64,000 bases of DNA from Diplocarpon mali (Eukaryota > Ascomycota > Leotiomycetes > Helotiales > Drepanopezizaceae). Below, one piece after another: positions 47,200 through 59,512 of this stretch. The stretch covers positions 777-64,776 of the forward strand of contig JAENRP010000193.1 of the NCBI GenBank assembly GCA_024741835.1. The letters are read 5' to 3'. The stretch's first letter is position 1. Each line of letters opens with the position of its first letter. The translations under genes were made by a program, and so were the position numbers. The notes under the pieces were generated by a model, which saw only the letters and a program-made list of their open reading frames with translations, did no database searches and was not told the DNA's origin.

Positions 47200-48720
47200 T
47201 AATCGAAGAACGCTTTTATTAGCCGGATTTTCTCAATTACTCCTTTTGTAGAAGTGCTATAGGCAGAAGTTAAGAGAGCACTATACTACCAGAACCCTTT
47301 TTCTATAAAACCCCTTTTTAACCAAATCCCTACTGAAACCAAAATCGGTAAAATGAATTCCCTATTAGCCGGAAGTTAGCAAATACGGAATATACCTAGT
47401 TCGTTCGGAGGACCAGCTTCTATAGGGAGTACCCCTACCCCAGCTCCTAAAGCCGGACCTTCCTCCGCCTCCAAGGGCAAGAGACCATAACGCTACAGCC
47501 GAGCCAACTAAGATAAACGAGACTTTTCGAACCCGAACGTCTTATAAGGAATAGTCTTAGGTTTAAAGGAATCTATATAACGCTAAGACTAATCTAATCG
47601 ATAATTGTAAAGCGAGATTAGCAGGATTGCCTAGGCTATCTCTAGCCTAAAGACCCTAGCTTATCAAAGCTAAGAGACAGCTTAGCGCATATATTAGACT
47701 ACTAAGCGAGATTCCACCTACCCTTAAGATACCTAGCCTCCTTTGGAAGTTGATATAGATACAAAACGGCTAAAAATTCAGCTGACCGAAAAGATCACCC
47801 CCCTTAATAATAGAACCTCCCTAATGTATAAGCAGTAGTTAGCTTTAGTCTGAGACCAATTATAAATTAATACCGACTTATATCCGAATAAGCGAGCTCG
47901 CCGAGCCCTTATTTAGGGATCTACTATAGGATAAGCCTAAACGTACCTCGAACCCTAGTACCTTTTGGAGACTAACCCCTTCTAGAACTATTAAGAAATA
48001 GTAGAACTGCTAAGCAGTTACTTTTTAACTAGCTAAGAGGTGGACCTATTTCGATCCACTTTTCATTACCTTTATATAAGAGAAGCTAGTCATTCTAAAG
48101 AAACTTTCCCTTAGTTTCAGGCCCAATTCTAATTTATTGCAATCTAGGGAGAGGTCTTAAGATCTAAGTAGTTCTTCTTTATATAGAATAAGATTACCCC
48201 CTAGCTTAGAGCTACCTGCGCCTTAGCTAAGGCCTCTTAAGGGAAGGACTATACTATTATAATTAACTAATTGAATGCCCTCGATGCTAAATGCTAAAGC
48301 AATTAACTTCTTAACCCTTTGATTAGAAGCAAGGCGACCTTAGTATTATACCAAAAGACATCTGGTTCGCTCCTTAATAAGACCGCTCGCGGTCTAAGCG
48401 CCGGAAGTACCACCTAAGTCTCTGGGATACCAGCCCTAAAGCCGACTACCCCTTTTCGCTAAAATACGCTAGCTAAGGCTAATTCTCTTACTTTACCCCT
48501 TAAGCAAGCCACCTACTAGACCTATGGCAAAACTAATCACTATAAGACTAAGTGCCCTTCTATAGGCAAGATTAATGCCTTAGAAGATGCAAAGGAAGCT
48601 GATCTAACTCTAGACTCAATTAAGAATAGGGTCGAAACAGAAGAAGATTAGGAAAATAAAAAGGCCTAGGAAAAGACTCCTACTTAGGCCTATAAAAGTG
48701 CGACTTATCAAAGCTAGATC
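47200..48720 (+). pseudogene. Gypsy-B gag relic
   Basis: The plus-strand text is helical and charged. It ends in a CCHC-like zinc-knuckle trace, TYGKTNHYKTKCPSIG near 48.52-48.57 kb, in which the first cysteines are lost. An acidic stretch (NALEDAKEADLTLDS) follows. Stops are frequent. Confidence 0.65.
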
Positions 48721-48739
48721 TCAACTCTTTAATAAAAGG

Positions 48740-51700
48740 GAAGCAATTCCTAACCTCTTATACTATTAGTATAAATGGACTTAGAGTATTATTATTAGCT
48801 TTAATAGATACTAAAGCCCTTAATTACCTATTTCTAAATTGTTCCCTTTCCGTACGTCTTTCGAAAGCGACCGGCTCTTAAATTCTTCCTCTTCCAGCCC
48901 CTATTCCTATCTATAGATTTTAAAATACTATTTGCGCGCAAGCTACGCACTATATGCGCTTTCACTTGACAATTGATAGAAGGCGTATTTACAACTGCCC
49001 TTAGGTTATTCTTGACCTAGGCTAGCGCAACGCTATTATTAGAGTTAAATGGATACGCCGATTCCGACTTAAACTTAACCTAAAGGAAAACCGATTCTTA
49101 TAGCCTTTGTATTACCCCCTATCTCCCCGATTTGCAAAGGAAATCGTCATTCGTCTTCCTCCTTTTAAAGGACTTCGGATCCGATCCGATTATCAAGCTG
49201 ATATCAATCGTAGAGAATAAGAAATAGCTATAGACGAAGCTCGATAGATTAATAGAAGATAGTCCTGCGTCAATTTAATAGCTCTAGCTAAGCGCAAGAT
49301 CCTTATTGCTATTACTAGGCTAGCGCCCTTGCCTATAACTAAGCTAGATTTAGGAAAACAGTCTAATACGAATTGATTACAATCTGACCCTATTCGCAAA
49401 TGCCTTAAAGCTATAGTTCTTATTTGCGAAATCAGTACTAATGCCTTTTATTATAATATAAAGCGTAAGGAGATAGAGTTCTTTTAAACTAGTATTTATA
49501 AAGTGGATAGGATTTTAAAGGAAAGATATAAGCTTAAGAATCCTAATGTTGAAAAGCTAATCAACGATCGACTCCTAAAATAGTACCGATCTTTAAAATA
49601 AGCCTTCTTAAAAAGGGATATAGATACCCTCCCTTCTTATCAGTACTATAATTATAAGATATAGCTAGAAGGGCCCTTGCCTGATACCTATTCGCCCCTC
49701 TACTATCAATCTACTAAAGAGCTTAAGGTTATAAAGGAGTACTTACTCGAGAATTTAGATAAAGGCTTTATTGAGACAAGTACTAGCCCCTTTGCTTCGC
49801 TAATGCTATTTGTAAAGAAGGCCGACGGTAGCCTCTGATTTTATATAGACTATTAGAAGCTAAACGCACTAACTTAGAAGGACGCTTATCTGATTCTGAG
49901 GATAGACGAGCTTTTAAGGCGAGTATCCAAAGCCAAGATCTTTATAAAACTAGATATTTAAGCCGCTTTCAATCAGATACAAATGGACCCCGAATCGGAG
50001 GAATATACTACCTTTCGAATAAGGTACAGATCCTACAAATGCAAGGTTCTCCTATTCGGCCTCTATAATAGACCTGGTACTTATTAGCAGTATATAAATA
50101 ATATTCTTTTAAATTACTTAAATGATTTTTACATAGCGTATTTAAACGATATTTTAATTTACTTAAAGAATATTAAAGAGCACTAGGGTCATATTAAAAA
50201 GGTGCTAAAACAACTCTTGAACGCTAGCCTTTAAGCAGATATTAAGAAGTGCGAGTTCTATATTACTTAAACTTAATATCTTAAATACGTTCTAATAATA
50301 ACTAGGATCGAACTAGACTTTAAAAAGGTCGAACCGCTGCGCAATTAAAAGTACTTGAAAACTGTTACTAAAGTAAAGTCCTACTTAGGATTTTGCAAGT
50401 TCTACTGATAATTCATTTGCAACTTTAGGCTAATCGCTAAACCCCTCTTAATTCTAACCCGACTGACGGTACCTTGGAATTAGATAGAAGAGTGCCGAAT
50501 CGCTTTTAAAGAGCTTTGCAAGCAGTTGCTCTCGATTTAGCGGATTTACCATTTTGACCCTAACTTACTTATAAAGCTAGAAACTAATACTTTTAATAGC
50601 ATTATCGCTAGAGTACTTTCTTAGCAATACTCCGATAAGCAATAGTACCTAATTGGCTTCTATTTACATATACTCTCTAGCTATAAACCTAATTAGGAAA
50701 TATATAATAAGGAACTCTTTGCTATCGTTAAATCCTATTATAAATAGAGACCTAAGCTTATATTACTTAAGGAGCGAGTTGATATTTACTCAGATCACCG
50801 CTCCCTTAAGTACTTTATAACTACTAAGGTTCTAACCGCGAAATAGTGCCGATAGATGGAATTCCTATTTGACTTCAATTTTCGAATCGTATACACTCTT
50901 AGTAAAGATAACTGGAAGGCCGATATTCTTAGCTGCTAAGAGTAGGATATGCCGGTTTATAAGCAAGCGAAGCTAAATAGCCAATCCTGGGTTCTGATTT
51001 CCCTAGCCCGGTTGGACCTCCGAATTAATACCGAACTGGCCGACAAATTTCTCGCCGAATCTGCCGAAGGCACCCTTGCCCTAATATCAACCGATAATCC
51101 CGATTCGACCCTAAATCAACCTAAGGATTCCTTTGATTTGATTAAGAAGCTTTATTAAAACAATTGCAAATCCTTTCAAGAGATTTGTACCAACCTTCCT
51201 AAGAATTACTCTTTAAAAGATAGATTGCTTTACTTTAAGGAGCGTCTTTGCGTACGCCGCAATACTCCCTTATACACTCGTCTAATTTAAAAAGCTTATA
51301 ACCAACCTTTAAGTGCGCACCCTAGTAGCTTAAAGACCTACTAGCTTCTTGCTCTTAAGTACTATTGGGTCAGGATAGGTTCGGACTGTAAAAGACTTAT
51401 CGCAAACTGCAGACCTTATCAATTTTCGCATTCGAAGACAATTAAGTAATAAGGCCTCCTATAGCCCCTTCCTATTCCTAATTATCCTATATAGCACTTA
51501 TATATAGATTTTAAGGATTTCCCTCCTAATAAGTACAGTTTTGATCGAATCCTGGTTTTTATAAACCGACTTAATAAGAGCGCTATTACAATTCCTTATT
51601 AAAAAGATATCAACGCTTAAGGAACTGCCCGATTATTCGTTCAATAGATATATCGATTCGGCCATACTCTAGAGACAATTACCTTAGACCGAGGCCCTTA

Positions 51701-52670
51701 GTTCGTCTCCTTATTTTAAAGAGAGTTCTATTATATTATCAATATTAAGATTAAACTCTCTATAGCATACTATAAGGAAACTGATAGCCAAACGGAGATT
51801 ATAAACAAGTATATTAATTTAAGGCTAAGGCCTTTTATTAATTACTATTAAGATAATTAGAGTGAACTGATTCTATTAATAGATTATACGCAATCGACTC
51901 TACCTTACGCTTTAATCGGTATGACCTTATATTAGCTTAAGTATAGAGTTGCACCTTAGACAAGTTAGGACTAGATCTCTTTAAAAACGTCTAGCCTATA
52001 GGAGAAATTGAACTAGGCAGAAGCTAAGCTAATAGCAGAGAGGATGCACGCAACTTAGGAAGTAGCAAAAGGCAATATAAAACGCGCCTAAGAGAAAATG
52101 CGTAAGTCTATGAATTAATATTAAAGGGAGATTAATTAGAAACCTAAAGATATAGTCTACCTTTTAATAAAAAATCTTAAGAACTACCGCCCTAATAGGA
52201 AACTGGCCAATCAATAGGATAGTCCTTTCAAGGTTCTTAAGAAGGTAGGCAATTCATATTAGATCAAGCTGCCTATAGGTTCTACTATATATAATATCTT
52301 TGCACTAGAGCTATTATTTAAAGATCCGCAGAACCCTTTACTAGGTTAGGAATAATCCTAGCCTACTATAGAAAAGATTACTAAGTAAGAAGAGTATAAA
52401 GTGTCCAAGATACTAGGTATACGCCTATTTCAAGGAAAGCTAAAGTACTAGGTCAAATGGACTAGTTATAACCCTGATTCAAGTTGGTATTGCGCCTCAA
52501 ATTTTATAGGATCCTTATATAAGATTCGCGACTTTTATCAGACCAATTCTATAAAGCTAGGACCACCTTAGAACCTATAAGCTTGGCTAAAGGCTTAGGA
52601 AAGTAGTATAGATAATTATAATCACTTAGAAGATAATAGGCTAAATGCGAAACGGATTAGTAAATAAATC
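48740..52670 (+). pseudogene. Gypsy-B pol relic with chromodomain
   Basis: Order of domains: protease (LALIDTKALNYLFL, decayed DTGA); RT from about 49.65 kb with KGFIETSTSPFAS, LFVKKADGSL and catalytic YLND in place of YLDD at 50139-50150; RNase H (YSDHRSLKYFITTK); a 69-codon open stretch at 50949-51158; integrase with HPSSLKTYQLLALKYYW and LYIDFKDFPPNKYSF; and a chromodomain with EEYKVSKILG then LKYQVKWTSYNPD-SWY near 52.39-52.54 kb. The chromodomain places it among chromoviruses, which target heterochromatin. Nonsense codons abound. Confidence 0.88.
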
Positions 52671-52999
52671 TAAAAATATAAATAAAAAAAAGGAGAAAAA
52701 TAATAAAAATAGAAAAATAATAACGCTAGGCCAACTGCCTCCTCCCTTTACAACTCCTCCAACCCCTTCTCCTTTGCGCTTAAGGAGACAAGCTCTAACT
52801 CTATTCTAAAGCTAGAGCTTGCCTCTTAAATACGCCCTCGCTTAGAATAACCCTGACCTCCTCCTTTTGCCGCTGCTAGCGCCGCCCTACTAGCCGCCGC
52901 GCCTGACGCTACCCTTGCTACTACAAGCCCCTCTCCTCTTATAAGAGACTCTGCTACTATAGCGGTCTGCTCTACCGACGCAGCAATAGACCTTAGGAG

Positions 53000-53690
53000 G
53001 CCTAGTATAGTTCGGCTGGATTGCTCTAACCTTACTAGCTAGGACTTAATAAGGTTACTACGCTCCTATTAGAAAGTCAGCGGTCGATTTAATACTAATT
53101 CGGGTTTAACTTATAGCAACTGTCGCCTAGATCCCCTTTAGCTAGCTTGCTATAGCCTTAGCTATAAAGTAGAGCTCCGTAAGGCTAGCACGCTCTAGTT
53201 AGGAGCGGCTAGTCAAAGCCTTTGCGCTGGCTATTAGCAGGAGGTTGATAAGAATCCGGGCGCGCTAGACCGCCTCCTAATAGAGCATCTCGCAGTTCCC
53301 TGCCGAAACTACACGCGCATCCTTATCGTTGTTATTATCATCCCCCTTTTGCTACTAAGGAGCCTTCCCCTGCTACTCCTTAAAGGCCGCGGATAGCGCT
53401 GCAAACTCCTTACTAATATAGGAGGGAAGTTATAAATAAGTATTAGCGCGACTAAGTCTCTAGACTCGATTTAGGATACTTATAAGGATGCACTCCGCCT
53501 TTTGCTCCTAGCACTAGTAGCACTTCTTACTACGCTTTGATTCAAACTCGCACTTATACGTAATATCGCGCATAAGGCGCCGTACGTACTAGTAATAATA
53601 AACGCAATAGGCTATCGCAAGGGCGCCCGATAGCAGGGGAATTGGCACTATACGTATTAGACGCGATTCGACCCTAGACTAGGGCAAACT
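53000..53690 (-). pseudogene. Antisense ORF relic in the 3' part of Gypsy-B
   Basis: On the minus strand, opposite in sense to gag-pol, a frame reads PIPLLSGALAIAYCVYYY, then YVRRLMRDITYKCEFESKRS, KKCY-C-EQKAEC and a helical tail (LERASLTELYFIAKAIAS). Cysteines follow C-x9-C-x2-C-x6-C. Stops are TAG or TAA, at positions where CAG or TGG would have been mutated. As I recall, similar Cys-bearing antisense frames occur in other fungal gypsy elements, so this is probably a real former gene of unknown function. Confidence 0.5.
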
Positions 53691-53961
53691 TACTTATAGT
53701 AGTTAGTAGTAGTAGTAGTAATTGTTTCTACTACTATACATTAGCCTTACGCTATAGTAGTAGGAGTAGGAGACCTATGCGATTATATGCAGTTATTATA
53801 CTAAGGAAGGAAGATCCTGCAAGAGGAAAAACAAATTTAAGTATATAATACGACTTGCGCTAAACCAAATATAAAACAGTACTATTCGCATAATAACGCG
53901 CTAAGTACATTACTACATAAAAATCATTATAACCTACTAACGCTTATAGGCAAGCGTTTTC

Positions 53962-53976
53962 AAAGGGGGGAGGTAG
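53962..53976 (+). other. Polypurine tract of Gypsy-B
   Basis: AAAGGGGGGAGGTAG sits immediately 5' of the 3' LTR. Confidence 0.85.
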
Positions 53977-54283
53977 TATAATAGCTGCACCTCCACTTAG
54001 TGCAATTACCTAGGAGTATAGCATTCTAAGGTTTCGCAATCTCGATTCAATGCAGGGTTTTCTCAAATCGACCCTAAAGGTGCAAAAGGATATTCTTACA
54101 TAATATTATATAAGCGGGCAATAGAGCTCCTAGCTACTATATATATAAGGAAGAAGGGCTCTCCCCTAAGGAGGGTTTTCTAACTTCTTCGTTTCCTTCG
54201 TATTAGACCTATAGAATACGCCTTTTGCACCACTTCTTGCTCTTATACTTGATCTTGCACTTTGGCGGTTCTGTGTCGTTATA
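53977..54283 (+). repeat. 3' LTR of Gypsy-B
   Basis: A 307-bp LTR, starting TATAATAGCTGCACC and ending GTCGTTATA; differences from the 5' LTR are nearly all transitions. It is followed by target duplication CTAAG. Confidence 0.95.
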
Positions 54284-55487
54284 CTAAGGACTTCGGCCAT
54301 TAGAATCAGTAATAAAACTAACAATTTCCATCGATAGAAGATAGTATTATAACTTCAGACTAACTATTGCTCCTACCCTTTTAAATCGTATAAGTACCTA
54401 GTCCAGGTTCTAAATATATTCTATTATAAATCATTATATGCTAAAGAGAACTTCTTTATAGTTATAGAATGATCTTAATCCTTTTACTCCTATATCGTCT
54501 ATATAAGGGAGCGTAATATTAGGTATGCAATCTACTAGTATCTTATAGATTACTTAGACAAATTGAGCGATCGAATTTATAGCCCCTTAAGGTAATCTTA
54601 TCATTTGAAGTAGCTTAAGAGGGGTTTGAATTGCTATTATATCTCTTAATTTAATATTAAGAATAAATTGGTTATATCTAAAGAAGAAGTTAATAAGAGA
54701 ACTGCAGGTTAATCCTACGAATTTATTCAAGAACTCATCTATATTTAAAGGAACATTAGCGTCTTTAACAGTTACTTAGTTCATCTCTACTACTACTATT
54801 ATTAGTCTATAAGTTCCCTTCTCCTTCTTAGCAACTAAGAACTATTTATTCCTATAAAGGCTATTACAGAACTTAAGAACACCTTGCTTTAGCCTATCCT
54901 TTAACATTTCGATTACCTTTTCTTAAAGAGCTTTAAGGACTTCGAATGTTTTCTCTTGCTAGGCTTCGTAGGGTATTATCTTAATCTTAATATAAGGCGT
55001 AACCTCTTTTTAAATCTAGCTAAGTTCCGTCCAGTCAAAAGCTAAGGCGCCCTTTCGATTTATTAAGGTTTTATAAAGTAATTTGCGTTCTTACTCTATT
55101 AAGTCTTCTCCAATTTTCAGTATATTAAAACGTTCTTTTATTAGTCGATATCCGATAGGTTTATTAGAAAATCTGCCTATAATAAACTTATCAAATTTGC
55201 CACCCGGCTTCAGAGGTCGAAGCTTCTTATCTTATTTAAACCAATCATCTAGTCCTTTAGACTTTAAGCTATTAGAGATTCCCTAATCCACCAGTCGTAT
55301 TTTATTAGCCTTGCTTTTATATATAGTTCAAATATTAGCTAGTACTATACTTCTCTACTTCTTTCCTTTTTTATTAAATCCTATAAAACGATCCGAATTT
55401 TCCTTTTTAAAAATAAATAAAAGATTTTCTAAATCGTTAATTTAAAGTGTATAAATGGAAATATTATTAGTAATTTTATTGTTTTTC

Positions 55488-55510
55488 ACTCGCAGGTCCG
55501 GCCTATAAGT
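55488..55510. repeat. Palindrome 14 (pol, before RT)
   Basis: Left arm ACTCGCAGGTC. Minus frame: T-Y-R-P-D-L-R-V after ILKNLKT and before KNNKITN. Confidence 0.88.
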
Positions 55511-55649
55511 GGTTTTTAGGTTTTTTAAAATAATTGGTAAATTGTCGAAATTTGTAAAACAAACTCTCTTCTCTACCTTATTTTTCTTTTTTCTTAATTG
55601 TTAAGCTGATAAAACGCTAATTATACCATTTTTCAAAATTCCAGATTTG

Positions 55650-55672
55650 ACTCTTAGTTTAAGACCGCAAGT
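55650..55672. repeat. Palindrome 15 (pol, after protease)
   Basis: Minus frame: T-C-G-L-K-L-R-V after LNNSDL. The same site in the right copy is 63977-63999. Confidence 0.85.
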
Positions 55673-57099
55673 CAAATCACTATTATTTAAAATCGATAAA
55701 CTCACCTTTCTTTTGCTATAACTCCTTACTAGGTACCTTCCTTTATTAGCATTAAGCCTAGCCCTTATACTAGCTAATCGTTTCCCAAAACCTCATTTTA
55801 GAATTCGGCTATATCTCTTATAATAACCATTTGTCCTTTTAAGGATCGATCTATATTCTAAAGGCTAGCTTTTATAAGCCTATCTCTAGGATAGTTAAAT
55901 ATTAGCTAAGATTTTAAAATAAAGGGCATTCTTAAAAGAATATCGTTCGAAGAATTCTCTATTACTAGAAAGTTAGTATAATTAACGATTCCTCCGACTC
56001 TAACCTTCACGTTTTTTACCTATTTATTAAAATTATATTTCAATCTAAAGATAGTCGAATAAATAAGGAGTCGATCGCTAACAATTATCAATTAAGCTAT
56101 TTCTGCCACTTTTCTAATCATTATATTAACTTCTAAACTATAATCGATTAGAGCCTTTGCTTTAACTAATTCTTTTATAAAACAAATAATAATAGGGCTT
56201 TTTATCGCAACTATTAAATAATTTCAATTGATATTTTAAGATGTTAAAGCTATTACTATAATATTATAGTACCTTTAGGTTCCTTTGTCTTTTGCAATCT
56301 AAAGACATTTAATTAAGGCTAAGTGCTTCTTAGAGTTCTTTTGTATTACAATTTCCATTTCCTTATTATTATTCAAATCTTTAAAAGCAATTAGGATATG
56401 CTTTCCTAGCACTTTATTAAAGCGTCTAGTCAAACTAAATAGGTCTTTAAACGTGAGGTTAATTTGCTAGGCTATAACATTCTCTATAGCTTTCTCTATT
56501 ATAGTTAAATTAGCGTATTTATCGACGAATTTCTCCTATTTTAACATCTGTCTCTTTTACTTAAAGTCAAGGGTTTATGCAATAACTTCAACTTCTTAAT
56601 CTTCGAGCTTAAAACCATCTTCGTCTATTATATCTCTGATCAATTCGTCTACTATATCAGCTTTATCCTCGTCTATTGCAGTTCCAGATTATTAAGTATC
56701 TTTTAGCGTTTAGACTCTATATTAAGATTCCTAAGTTGCACGCATTGATTTCTGGACTTTGGCTGGTTTTATTAGTATTAAAGGAGTAGTAGATCTAAAA
56801 GGACGCCGAGTATTCTAAGGGTTTTTAGATACAGAAGCAGTATTAATATCAATAGATATATTATTATTAACCTATCTTAAGATAAAGATGCCTTTAACTT
56901 CTATAGCTATTTGATCAGAAGCTAGGTCCTTAAGAACTCCCTTAGGTAGATTGCTAATTAAGCCTATATATATATAAGTTGGGATTTTAGTATTCATATC
57001 TATAATATACTATCGTTCGACCAAATTCTCATCTTATTTCATACTATATATTATCATTCGAATAGTCTATAACTATAAGCGATTCTAGTGCTTTTTAAT

Positions 57100-58570
57100 A
57101 AGGATAGCTTCTAGCCTAAGATCCCTAATGCAAAGTATCCTATACTTATTAATATATATAACCCTAGTATTAATAAAACGAAGGAAAAGAGGGCAATTAT
57201 TGCAATACTTATATAAAGCGCAGTTAGGTTCTTTATTATTGCAAAAGTTGCAGATTAGTTGTCTTCTATTGCCGATTCCTTAGTACCCTATAGTATTAAT
57301 ATTAGTAGAGTGCTAATTAGGATCAATTCCTCCTTCTTTAACTAGTTATTGCGTTCTTATATTAGCTAGTTATTCCAAATGATAAGAAGCAGGAGTCTGA
57401 TAATAGGAACCACTAGGTTGGCTTATAGTAGCTAAGTTTTATCTATTACCAAATTAGGAAATATGCTATTTTTCCTATAAGAGATTATTAATTCTAGTTT
57501 CTAAGCTTTAGATTCGGAGTTTTGCAAATTAGGTCTTAAGTTCCTTAATTCTAGGGTTAGATCTCACTCCTAGGTTAGGACTGCAAGTAAAAGGTATAAC
57601 TATTAGGTTCTTCGTTGCCTCCTTTATAACTTCTAAAGCCTTTAAATGTTCTTGGACCAGGCTCTTAAGGTCTTTAGTATAAAAGGGAGTAAGGGCTTTT
57701 TCCTACTCTATAGTATTAATAGTTCTCTTATTAAGATCTGATTTTAAAGCAAAGGCCGAGAATTCCTTAAATGAGGCAAAGGTTATAAGGTCTTGCTTAT
57801 TAATCCTAAAATGCTTAATGATCTTATTTCAAAGGCCAATAAGTAATCTAAGTAAGAAAAGGCAGCCTCTTTTAACTTCGCTAAGTATTTTCTAGCTAAT
57901 TAAGGTATTTGATATATAAGTAAAAGTCCGATAGTAGTTTTTAAATTCCTTAGGAGTATAAGTAATTAAAATAAATTCCTTTAAGAAAGCTAGGGTATTG
58001 CGAATCTGCTATCTATTAAATTTGCGAAATTCAGATTTAAGGGCCTTAATAAGGAGTTCCTATAAACTATAAGTTTTCCATTCGGGGAGGGACTTGATAA
58101 TATCCTTACTTATATAATCATAGTAGTAAGGAAGTCGAGAAATCATATCCTCTTATATAATACTAAAATCGTAATAAGTTTCCTTATATTACTTAAGGAA
58201 ATTAGTAATATTAGCGCTTATAAAGTAAGGAGCGCTAGAGGAATTAGGGAGGGAGAAGTAATTAGTAATAGCCTTAAATGCGGCTATTATCGTTTTATAC
58301 TAACCGTCTGAGTTAATAGAATCCATAGGAGGCAAAGGGGAAGCTTTGATATTACAAGATTGATTGCTAGGAGGAGTACTTTAAAATTCAAAAGGGCTTA
58401 AAGAGCGTTTAGAATTCGAGTTAATCTTAAAGTGACTAGGACGAGTTTGAAAAGATTTAAATAAAGGGTTAGTAAAAAGTTTAAAATTGTTATTATTATT
58501 AGTGTTTTTAAGCGTTAATATTAAAAAAGTAAGTGGTAGTCTTAAGTTGTTTAAGGATATCTTTTTATCC
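57100..58570 (-). pseudogene. Giant element gag relic, left copy
   Basis: The minus-strand mirror of the gag relic in the right copy (about 61.1-62.48 kb). It contains the Cys cluster NFCNNKEPNC (near 57.24 kb) and a palindrome at 57566-57588. Stops are of the Gln-to-stop type. Another palindrome at 58575 lies just upstream, in the leader or at the gag N-terminus. Confidence 0.7.
57566..57588. repeat. Palindrome 16 (gag, left copy)
   Basis: Mirror of palindrome 19 in the right copy; both lie in the middle of gag in the octapeptide frame. Confidence 0.85.
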
Positions 58571-58574
58571 TCCT

Positions 58575-58597
58575 ACTTATAGGCTAAGCCTAGGAGT
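58575..58597. repeat. Palindrome 17 (leader or gag N-terminus, left copy)
   Basis: Core AGGCTAAGCCTAGG. The gag start codon is uncertain, so coding status is unknown. Confidence 0.85.
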
Positions 58598-59271
58598 AGA
58601 ATTCCGGATTCTACTAAAAGTTTAATCTGAGTTTATTAAGAGATTTTAAGTAGGTGCTAAATAGCTAATAGGAGCGTTGCAACTAATCGCAATAAGATAA
58701 GGTTTACCTAATCTAAGACCAATTTCCAAGATAAGGTTTATATCTAAGATTCTTCTTAGCCTTTAGGCTAATTCCTATTAATCTTTAGAATAAAGGAGTC
58801 TTTAAAGACGATTCTAAGGCAATTTTTAAAGTTCTATTAAGCTAAGGCGGCTGAATTATCAGATTCGGATTTCTAAAGATTCTAAGGAAGCACTTCCTAT
58901 TAGAGTTTGCGCTTAGTATTACTTAAGTACTCGAAACTACCGCTGTTTAAGATTGCTATTATAGGGTTTATCAAACTTTTCATACCGAAAAGCCGAAAAT
59001 TCCAAGAATCTCAGAGTTAAGGAAGAAAATAGGGGTTTTTAAAGCAAAGCCGAAAAGGGAAAATCTAAGGTTATTAATAGTTGCTAAATGAAAATCGATA
59101 GTTCTAAGTAACTAAGCGATTAAGGATAAGGGTTTTAGAGTTGATCAAAATGCTATAAGTATTTTAAAGACGTATTTTAAAGGCCGGTCTCTTATCTGCA
59201 AACTAAGAGATTGATAAGGTTGTATAAGGATAGAAATCTTAAGAAATCAGTCCCTGCGTAAGTCACTAATA

Positions 59272-59512
59272 TAAAACTAAAGGGAGATAATATAAGAATA
59301 GGCCTAAGGGAAGACTTAAAAATAAAAGGAGAAAGCACTATAAGCGGGCTCTCTTAGATAAGATATTAAAAACAAGTCCTAAGTATAAGGTATATTCAAT
59401 ACTATGGCGACACGCGCTATCTCTATATATAGAAGGTGGCCCTTTTATCCTCCTACCGGCCTACGCCGATCATATGATATATATCATAAGACCTATCCAT
59501 CTTAGGTCTCCA
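59272..59512 (-). repeat. 5' LTR of the giant element, left copy
   Basis: A 241-bp LTR. On the minus strand it starts TGGAGACC and ends AGTTTTA. The copia-1 target duplication TATTA follows at 59513-59517. Confidence 0.9.

Larger units (their letters stand above)
46738..54283 (+). mobile_element. Gypsy-B, chromovirus nested in the giant element
   Basis: A 7,546-bp element with 307-bp LTRs (46738-47044, 53977-54283), target duplication CTAAG (46733-46737, 54284-54288) and a polypurine tract at 53962-53976. Plus-strand order is gag with a degraded zinc knuckle, protease, RT, RNase H, integrase and a chromodomain. About 1.3 kb follows before the 3' LTR and holds an antisense reading frame. It lies in the RT region of the giant element; the host RT frame (DSNGRSP then KAKVLKI) is restored when it is removed. 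It is therefore younger than the giant element. Confidence 0.95.
54284..57000 (-). pseudogene. Giant element pol relic, 5' part: protease and RT
   Basis: On the minus strand a protease-like region (ALIDYSLEVNIII near 56.14 kb) is followed by RT: YRNKQFLVAKKEKGTYRLI, then LPQGAINSIAQFVQVIYKIL and PYIDDIGVKG. The catalytic YIDD at 54493-54506 is intact. The motif spelling LPxGA-NSxAQF...YxDDxGVKGP is that of a large group of fungal gypsy elements. Palindromes at 55650 and 55488 lie between protease and RT, 162 bp apart in the same frame. The RT is cut at 54284 by Gypsy-B. Confidence 0.85.
36183..59512 (-). mobile_element. Giant gypsy-like LTR retrotransposon, left copy
   Basis: The element is bounded by 241-bp LTRs at 59272-59512 (5') and 36183-36423 (3'), with target duplication TATTA (36178-36182, 59513-59517). 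It spans 23,330 bp, of which 7,551 bp are nested Gypsy-B plus its target duplication, so the element itself is about 15.8 kb (gap length uncertain). Minus-strand order: gag, protease, RT, RNase H, integrase, ORF A, ORF B. Removing it with one TATTA restores the copia-1 frame (SYYKKQFNKR), which argues for one insertion rather than two solo LTRs. No polypurine tract is evident next to the 3' LTR. All frames are broken by RIP-type stops. Confidence 0.82.

Noticed and set aside
55083..55286. 67-codon plus-strand open frame in the giant element RT region
   Set aside because: Opposite strand to a clear RT relic; a shadow.
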